Made by a program: the position numbers and the translations under genes | Part shown: piece after piece, positions 5,846-9,778 of the stretch | Position numbering within the stretch: position 1 is the stretch's first letter | How the letters are laid out: each line of letters starts with the position of its first letter | The notes under the pieces: generated by a model | What the model saw: only the letters and a program-made list of their open reading frames with translations | What the model was told of the DNA's origin: nothing | Databases searched by the model: none | Assembly: GCA_964423545.1 (NCBI GenBank) | Contig: CAYRFV010000220.1 | Coordinates: 1 to 9,778 of the forward strand | Direction: 5' to 3' | From: JALOOE01 sp964423545 | Lineage (GTDB): Bacteria > Chloroflexota > Anaerolineae > CG2-30-64-16 | Length of the DNA stretch: 9,778 nucleotides

Positions 5846-6898
5846 ATGCACCGCGGCGGTGGCCGGCGCGCCGGGGCACTCATGGTGGCGCTTCTGACTG
5901 CAGCGCTCGCCTGGGTTCTGGCCGGCCCCGCCGCGCCTTTGGCCGATGCCGCGCCCCCCACGCCGGTCATCACAACGCCGACCCCCACCCCCTCTCCCAC
6001 GCCGAGGCTGCTCACGCTGCGCGAGCGGCTGCTGCTGACGCCTGAGGCTGAGCGCCGCGTGCAGACCGTCTTGCTGCCGCTGATCTCGCACGGGGGAAAC
6101 GAGCGGCGACTGGAGGTCCGGCCAGACCGGTTCCCCTACACCGTCAAGGCCGATGATACGCTTTGGTCGCTGGCGCTGGACTTCGGCCGCGATCTCGACA
6201 CGATGGCGTGCGCCACCACCCCGCTGGGCGCCGATGTGGAGACGCTGGCGCCGGGCCAGGTGATCACCATCCCGGCCCTGCGCGACCGGTGCTACACCGT
6301 CACCCCCGGTGACACGCTGCAAGGCATCGCACAGGCGCACGGCCTGGCCGTGGATGACATTGTGGCCGAGGCATGGAACGGTTTCAGCGCGCCGCCCTAC
6401 ACGGTGCGGCCCAGGCAGCGGGTGCTGCTTCCCGGCGGGCGCACCCGCGCGACCCCGCGGCCCGATCGCCACTCGGTCAGCATCATGTCGGACGATTGGT
6501 CGCACACCGACTATCGTGACTGGAAATACGGCGACGGCAAGTTCGTCTGGCCCGTCATCGGCCCGATCTCGCAATACGCGCACGATGGCCATTGGGCGCT
6601 GGACATCGCCGTGCCCGAAGGGACGCCGGTCCAGGCGGCCGATCGCGGCACGGTGGTGATGGCCGGGTGGAATCCGTCGGGCTACGGCTTTCGGGTCGTG
6701 ATCGATCACGGCAATGACTACATCACCCTCTACGCCCATCTGCGCGACATCTATGTCGAAAAAGGCCAGGTGGTCGGCAAGGCGCAGGTGCTCGGCGCCA
6801 GCGGTTCCAACGGCAACATCACCGGGCCGCATCTGCACTTCGAGATTCGCGACTTCGGGATGCTCACCGACCCTCTGGCACTGTTGCCCCGGCAATAG
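5846..6898 (+). CDS. Exported cell-wall hydrolase: two LysM repeats plus M23 peptidase
   Basis: A 350-residue secreted peptidoglycan-binding endopeptidase. A signal peptide covers residues 1-35: basic RGGGRR, hydrophobic ALMVALLTAALAWVLA, and cleavage likely after ADA. A Thr/Pro-rich linker follows (about 37-53). LysM domain 1 lies at about 98-144 (YTVKADDTLWSLA) and LysM domain 2 at about 150-197 (YTVTPGDTLQGIA). The M23 (LytM) domain spans about 233-346, with zinc ligands H249 and D253 (HWALD), H297 (LYAHL) and H331 (HLHFE, with H329 alongside), so it looks active. M23 enzymes cut peptide cross-links in peptidoglycan. The longest frame starts at GTG 5819, but ATG 5846 gives the best signal peptide and lies after the predicted transcription start; GTG 5834 is also possible. 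No good Shine-Dalgarno site precedes any of these. It lies 60 nt after the sugar operon and seems to have its own promoter. Confidence 0.92.
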   Translation: MHRGGGRRAGALMVALLTAALAWVLAGPAAPLADAAPPTPVITTPTPTPSPTPRLLTLRERLLLTPEAERRVQTVLLPLISHGGNERRLEVRPDRFPYTVKADDTLWSLALDFGRDLDTMACATTPLGADVETLAPGQVITIPALRDRCYTVTPGDTLQGIAQAHGLAVDDIVAEAWNGFSAPPYTVRPRQRVLLPGGRTRATPRPDRHSVSIMSDDWSHTDYRDWKYGDGKFVWPVIGPISQYAHDGHWALDIAVPEGTPVQAADRGTVVMAGWNPSGYGFRVVIDHGNDYITLYAHLRDIYVEKGQVVGKAQVLGASGSNGNITGPHLHFEIRDFGMLTDPLALLPRQ

Positions 6899-6951
6899 CG
6901 CGGCCAGCTCGCCAGATCGCGGAGGCACAGAAAACATCGCGACCGCCGATG

Positions 6952-6968
6952 CGGAGATCAGCTCTCCG
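6952..6968 (+). other. Small hairpin in the leader of the patatin gene
   Basis: CGGAGA (6952-6957) and TCTCCG (6963-6968) form a perfect 6-bp stem with loop TCAGC, 38 nt upstream of the AGGAGG of the patatin-like gene. It has no T-tract, so it is not a standard terminator. It might be an operator-like site or a leader structure, or chance in GC-rich DNA. The rest of the 119-nt gap shows no clear promoter. Confidence 0.25.
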
Positions 6969-7017
6969 TGCTTTGCGCACCTGCGCAGCAACTTTCCGGA
7001 CCAGATAGGAGGCTCAC

Positions 7018-7932
7018 ATGTCAACGGCAATTGTGATGAGCGGGGGCGGCATCCGTGGTCCCCTCCAGGTCGGCGCGCTCCAGTCGCTGCTGGAGCATGG
7101 CATCAAGCCGGACATGCTGGCCGGCACCTCGGCAGGCTCCCTCAACGCCGGCTTCATGGCCGCGATGGGCGCCGAGCTCTCCACGATTCCCGCGCTGCAA
7201 AAGGCCTGGAAAAGCGCCACCAAGGACAAGGTCTATCCCGGCAGCGCCGTTGCAGTGCTGGCGCGCGTCCTGGACGGCGCCGAGGGGTTCTTCCCCACGG
7301 ACGGGATGCGCAAGCTGATCGAACAGAATCTGCCCAAGGGGATCACCACCTTTGGCCAGTGCAAGCTGCCGTGCTATCTCACGGCCGTCGATCTGTGCAG
7401 CGCGCAGCTCTACGTGTTCGGCGACCTGCCTTCGGCCAGGCTCGTAGACGGCATGATGGCGAGCAGCGTGATCCCCGTGCTGCAGCCGCCCCTCAACTAT
7501 GGCAACTTGCAGTTGGTGGACGGCGGCGTCCTGGCCGAACTGCCGGCCAGCGTCGTGATGGACCGGGGTGCGAAAGTGATCTACGCCATCAACGTCGGCC
7601 GCGGCGATGAGGTGAAACCGCCTGCAAAGGGCATCTTCGAGATCTTCATGCGCACCCTGGAGACCATGGTCGCAGAGTCGATCTTCCAGGATTTCAGGCG
7701 CGCTGAGGAGGATCCGACAGTCGAGCTGCATCACATCCACATCAGCGCCCTCGGCTCCCTGCCCTTCGATGACTTCAACCACATCGACGAAATGTTCAAG
7801 CTGGGCAAGCAGGCCGCCGATGAGTATCTGGCGAACCCCAAGCCGAAGCGGGTCGCTGTGCCGTTTGCACCGCAGGCCAAGCCCAAGGTCGTGCGCGGTG
7901 CGCAGCAGTACATTCCACCGTACCGGCGGTAA
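7018..7932 (+). CDS. Patatin-like phospholipase
   Basis: A 304-residue patatin-fold acyl hydrolase of the bacterial RssA-like group, expected to cleave acyl esters of phospholipids or similar lipids. The oxyanion-hole motif is GGGIRG (9-14), the nucleophile elbow GTSAG (36-40) places S38, and the dyad aspartate is D168 in VDGG. All are intact, so catalysis is expected. No signal peptide or membrane helix is visible, which suggests a cytoplasmic or membrane-peripheral protein. The last 35 or so residues (after about 270) are a Lys/Pro-rich, basic tail ending YIPPYRR that could mediate membrane contact; that is inference. AGGAGG (7007-7012) lies 5 nt before the ATG, a strong initiation site. 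The gene is closed by a strong intrinsic terminator 18 nt after its stop, so transcription ends here. The lipid substrate and physiological role are not readable from the sequence. Confidence 0.93.
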   Translation: MSTAIVMSGGGIRGPLQVGALQSLLEHGIKPDMLAGTSAGSLNAGFMAAMGAELSTIPALQKAWKSATKDKVYPGSAVAVLARVLDGAEGFFPTDGMRKLIEQNLPKGITTFGQCKLPCYLTAVDLCSAQLYVFGDLPSARLVDGMMASSVIPVLQPPLNYGNLQLVDGGVLAELPASVVMDRGAKVIYAINVGRGDEVKPPAKGIFEIFMRTLETMVAESIFQDFRRAEEDPTVELHHIHISALGSLPFDDFNHIDEMFKLGKQAADEYLANPKPKRVAVPFAPQAKPKVVRGAQQYIPPYRR

Positions 7933-7950
7933 CCCGATCGCGCGCCGGCA

Positions 7951-7991
7951 GGAGCCCGAGGAATGCCAGTTCCTCGGGCTCCTTGTTGTCT
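7951..7991 (+). terminator. Strong Rho-independent terminator after the patatin gene
   Basis: A perfect 13-bp stem (GGAGCCCGAGGAA at 7951-7963, TTCCTCGGGCTCC at 7970-7982) with a 6-nt loop TGCCAG is followed by the T-rich TTGTTGTCTT. It begins 18 nt after the patatin stop codon and isolates the patatin gene from the next gene. Confidence 0.9.
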
Positions 7992-8118
7992 TGCGATCGA
8001 TTTGCGTTTCCTTGCTGTTTGTGCGATTATCGTCTTATGTGTGTGCTGCGCCTCGGGCCGAGAGCATGCTGCCAGCAGGATGATACGAGCTAGACGCCAC
8101 GCACCAAGGAGAGATCAG

Positions 8119-8679
8119 ATGTCCGGAATCGGCGACTTCATCAACGTGCTGGGGCTGATTTGGCAGCAGCGTGCGGCGCTGCTGGCGCTGCTTGAGAAGA
8201 TGCCGGATGCCATGCATGTGACGGGCGCAGGCATGCAGGTTGCCGGTCAAGGCGCCATCGAGGCCGGCCGCGCCCTGAAGGGCGGCACAGGGATCGCGAA
8301 CAGCGCGCTCAGCGCGCTCGAAACCGCGGCACAGGCGTTAGCCGACTGCTACGCAGAGGTGCAGTCGGTCGCATCTTACTTCGAGGATGCTGGTAAGCAG
8401 ATCGGCGATGTCAAGGTGCCCACAGTCGCCCCGACCTATGTCAACATCGGCGCGCAACAGGTGATGAGCGGCCTGACCTTCGGCGAGACGAAGCTGTTCG
8501 GCAACGTCTCCAAGGCGCTGAAGGACGGCGCAGACAAGCTGGAGGACGCTGCCGGCAAGCTGGACAACACTGCCGCCGCGCTGCGCAACCTGAAGGCGGC
8601 TCTGTCGGACGCCGGCGGAGACCTGAATACGGTGGGTCAGAAGCTCAAGGAGGGCGGCCAGGCGATGCAGGCCGTCTAG
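8119..8679 (+). CDS. Helical protein of unknown function with C-terminal 7-residue repeats
   Basis: I do not recognise this 186-residue protein. It has no signal peptide; residues 8-28 are moderately hydrophobic (LGLIWQQRAALLALLEKM) but interrupted by charges, so an amphipathic helix is likelier than a membrane segment. Residues 35-95 are Ala/Gly-rich and helix-prone; 98-125 are a less regular stretch with Pro, Thr and Tyr (KVPTVAPTYV). From about 127 to the end runs a strict heptad pattern, with F127, L134, L141, L148, L155, L162, L169, L176 and M183 exactly seven apart and many units shaped L-x-D/N-x-A/G-x-K. This predicts a long amphipathic helix or coiled coil and resembles the 7-residue repeats of YhgE/Pip-type proteins. 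ATG 8119 follows AAGGAGAG (8106-8113) by 5 nt; a longer in-frame reading would start inside the upstream terminator and is rejected. It stands alone, after a terminator and before a 262-nt gap. An assembly, scaffold or membrane-associating role is possible but unproven. Confidence 0.8.
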   Translation: MSGIGDFINVLGLIWQQRAALLALLEKMPDAMHVTGAGMQVAGQGAIEAGRALKGGTGIANSALSALETAAQALADCYAEVQSVASYFEDAGKQIGDVKVPTVAPTYVNIGAQQVMSGLTFGETKLFGNVSKALKDGADKLEDAAGKLDNTAAALRNLKAALSDAGGDLNTVGQKLKEGGQAMQAV

Positions 8680-8708
8680 AACGTCGGTCAAGGAATGCCA
8701 AGCCACAC

Positions 8709-8761
8709 GGTCGGGCGGTTAGAAACCGCTGCGACCAGCGCAAAGCGGACCTTCGTCGGCT
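8709..8761. repeat. Two-hairpin intergenic element, possible dispersed repeat copy
   Basis: Hairpin 1: GGTCG (8709-8713) pairs with CGACC (8732-8736) and GCGGTT (8715-8720) with AACCGC (8724-8729), closing on AGA. Hairpin 2: AGCGGAC (8744-8750) pairs with GTCGGCT (8755-8761) except for one G-G mismatch, over loop CTTC. The order of a GGTT-AGA-AACC hairpin, a short link, AAAG and a GC-rich hairpin resembles dispersed intergenic repeats that I recall from Chloroflexota and cyanobacterial genomes; that likeness is from memory. Only one copy lies in the window. The rest of the 8680-8941 gap shows no convincing gene, and no terminator with a T-tract. Confidence 0.4.
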
Positions 8762-8941
8762 GCATCCAGTCGCCGCCGGGCGCCTTCGCAAGGGTTGCCG
8801 CGACCTGGGTCGCCCGTGGCGGATTACGGGAAGCGCGGCACTGTAAGCCAGGCGGCTGAATCGACGCGCAGATTCGGGTAGAGTTGCAGATGCGGCGCCC
8901 GGGTGGCGCCAATCTCTGCCTTCAGCGAGTGTTCCGTGACC

Positions 8942-9610
8942 ATGACCGCCAGCGCGCCCATCCGAGTGCTCCTCGCCGACGACCATGCGATCGTTCGCAA
9001 GGGGATTCGCGAGTTTCTGGAAGACGACGGTGAGCTGGTGGTGATCGCGGAAGCCTCGGATGGGGCCCAGGCGGTGCAGCTCGCGGGTGAGCAGCGGCCT
9101 GACGTTGCGGTGCTCGACATCCAGATGCCTCGCATGACCGGCATCGAGGCCACGCGCCGGATCAAGGCCGCGCATCCTTACGTGCGCGTCCTGATCCTCA
9201 CCGCTTACGAAGACGACCCGTATCTCTTCGCTCTTCTACGCGCGGGCGCCGACGGCTACATTCTGAAGAACGCCGGCCCCGACGACCTGGTGCGCGCCGT
9301 TAAGGCGACCGCGGCTGGCGGCATGGTGCTGTCGCCCGACATCGCAGCGAAGGTGGTCGCCCACATGACATCAGGCGCGCCGGCTGCCGCGCAGCCGGCG
9401 ATCGAACCGCTCAGCGAGCGCGAAAGGGACGTTCTGCGGCTGGCCGCCCAGGGTCTGACCAACAAGGCGATCGGGGTCACGCTGAACATCAGCGACCGCA
9501 CCGTCCAGGGGCACCTGGCGAGCATCTACGGCAAGCTGGAGGTCGGCTCTCGCACGGAGGCGGTCACCACCGCGCTCAGGCTGGGTTGGATCGTGCTGGA
9601 AGACAGGTAG
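8942..9610 (+). CDS. NarL/FixJ-family two-component response regulator
   Basis: A 222-residue DNA-binding response regulator. The receiver domain occupies about 6-122: acidic pair D13/D14, phospho-acceptor D59 (VAVLDIQMPRMTG), switch residue T87 and conserved K109. A linker rich in Ala and Pro (143-155) leads to a LuxR-type helix-turn-helix at about 156-215 (LSERERDVLRLAAQGLTNKAIG, split here as the LSERE start and the recognition helix SDRTVQGHL). All key residues are present, so it should be phosphorylated by a partner kinase, dimerise and bind promoter DNA. ATG 8942 is chosen because the receiver domain starts a few residues later; GTG 8936 and GTG 8903 are in frame upstream but add unconserved residues. 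No strong Shine-Dalgarno sequence is visible. The kinase gene begins 2 nt after its stop, so the two are co-transcribed. Its target genes are unknown. Confidence 0.95.
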   Translation: MTASAPIRVLLADDHAIVRKGIREFLEDDGELVVIAEASDGAQAVQLAGEQRPDVAVLDIQMPRMTGIEATRRIKAAHPYVRVLILTAYEDDPYLFALLRAGADGYILKNAGPDDLVRAVKATAAGGMVLSPDIAAKVVAHMTSGAPAAAQPAIEPLSERERDVLRLAAQGLTNKAIGVTLNISDRTVQGHLASIYGKLEVGSRTEAVTTALRLGWIVLEDR

Positions 9611-9612
9611 CT

Positions 9613-9778
9613 GTGCTGCGGCGACTGCGCGGCCTGCGCGTACAACTCCTCCTTTGGACCATTCTGCCTCTGGCCGTGGCGCTCGTCATCCTCTCGGTGG
9701 CGGGCATCGCGCGCCATCGCCAGGCGATGGCGCAGCTGGTGCAGGATCGCGATCGCGGCCTGACATTGGCCGAGGCGA
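9613..9778 (+). CDS. Membrane sensor histidine kinase, N-terminal part (cut by window end)
   Basis: The first 55 codons of a gene that runs out of the window, from GTG 9613, 2 nt after the response regulator stop. The translation opens with a basic segment (LRRLRGLRVQ), then a transmembrane helix at about 11-33 (LLLWTILPLAVALVILSVAG), then a polar, helical stretch (RHRQAMAQLVQDRDRGL). This matches the first membrane anchor and the beginning of the extracytoplasmic or coiled region of sensor kinases that pair with NarL-type regulators. No catalytic domain (HisKA_3, HATPase) is visible, so the identification rests on the N-terminus and the operon context. The GTG is supported by its position and an AGGTAG just upstream, overlapping the regulator stop. 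Confidence 0.75.
   Translation, partial: MLRRLRGLRVQLLLWTILPLAVALVILSVAGIARHRQAMAQLVQDRDRGLTLAEA

Noticed and set aside
5954..6003. C/A-rich repetitive stretch as a possible tandem repeat or CRISPR-like element
   Set aside because: It encodes the Thr/Pro linker after the signal peptide (TPTPTPSPTP) and has no spacer-repeat structure.
4976..7030. 684-codon minus-strand open frame
   Set aside because: It runs antisense across the phosphosugar kinase, the LysM/M23 gene and the gap after them, all well supported on the plus strand. The composition is His/Arg/Gln/Pro-rich, typical of antisense reading in GC-rich DNA.
7021..7782. 253-codon minus-strand open frame
   Set aside because: Antisense shadow of the patatin-like gene, which has all catalytic motifs and a strong ribosome binding site.
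7963..8118. Upstream extension of the heptad-repeat protein by 52 codons
   Set aside because: It would begin inside the terminator stem of the patatin gene and lacks a ribosome binding site; ATG 8119 has AAGGAGAG at ideal spacing.
7991..8118. Promoter for the heptad-repeat gene (TTGCGT 8002-8007 with GATTAT 8025-8030, or TTGCTG 8012-8017 with TATGTG 8036-8041)
   Set aside because: A promoter is expected after the terminator, but both candidates match consensus too poorly to choose one.
8894..8910. GGCGCC-CGGGT-GGCGCC inverted repeat as a terminator
   Set aside because: No T-tract follows and it lies just before the response regulator start; GGCGCC is self-complementary and common in GC-rich DNA.

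Overview
The window is GC-rich bacterial chromosome with tightly packed genes, Shine-Dalgarno starts, ATGA overlaps and sigma70-like promoters. The mix of genes suggests a high-GC Chloroflexota member: a TP-rich linker LysM/M23 protein, a NarL-type regulator followed by a sensor kinase with an 'RLRGLRVQLLLWTILPLA' start, and an oversized SorE-like dehydrogenase. That assignment is an inference from gene style, not a proof.

Positions 1-5785 hold a divergent sugar and sugar-alcohol cassette. Leftward run a zinc-dependent MDR dehydrogenase with an apparently duplicated Rossmann domain and then, overlapping by ATGA, a mannitol-1-phosphate 5-dehydrogenase cut by the window edge. Rightward run a D-lyxose ketol-isomerase, a long PfkB-family kinase, an SDR dehydrogenase (ATGA overlap) and a LacC/FruK-type phosphosugar kinase. 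The roughly 70-150 bp between the two arms carries a well-spaced promoter (TTGACC-N17-TAAGAT) with a perfect CTTATC-T-GATAAG palindrome lying on its -10 element, a likely repressor site. The enzymes together can be drawn as a route that isomerises, phosphorylates, reduces and reoxidises ketoses, pentuloses and hexitols towards fructose-6-phosphate and fructose-1,6-bisphosphate. No transporter, aldolase or regulator gene is inside the window.

Positions 5786-7990 hold an exported LysM-LysM-M23 cell-wall hydrolase with its own candidate promoter, then a patatin-like phospholipase with a strong ribosome binding site and a strong intrinsic terminator.

Positions 7991-8679 encode an unrecognised 186-residue helical protein whose C-terminal third is an uninterrupted 7-residue repeat with a hydrophobic residue in the same register for nine positions. 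The following 262-bp gap has a two-hairpin element that looks like a dispersed intergenic repeat.

Positions 8942-9778 hold a two-component pair: a NarL/FixJ response regulator and, 2 bp downstream, the membrane-anchored start of a sensor histidine kinase cut by the window end.

No tRNA, rRNA, CRISPR array, transposase or integrase was seen.
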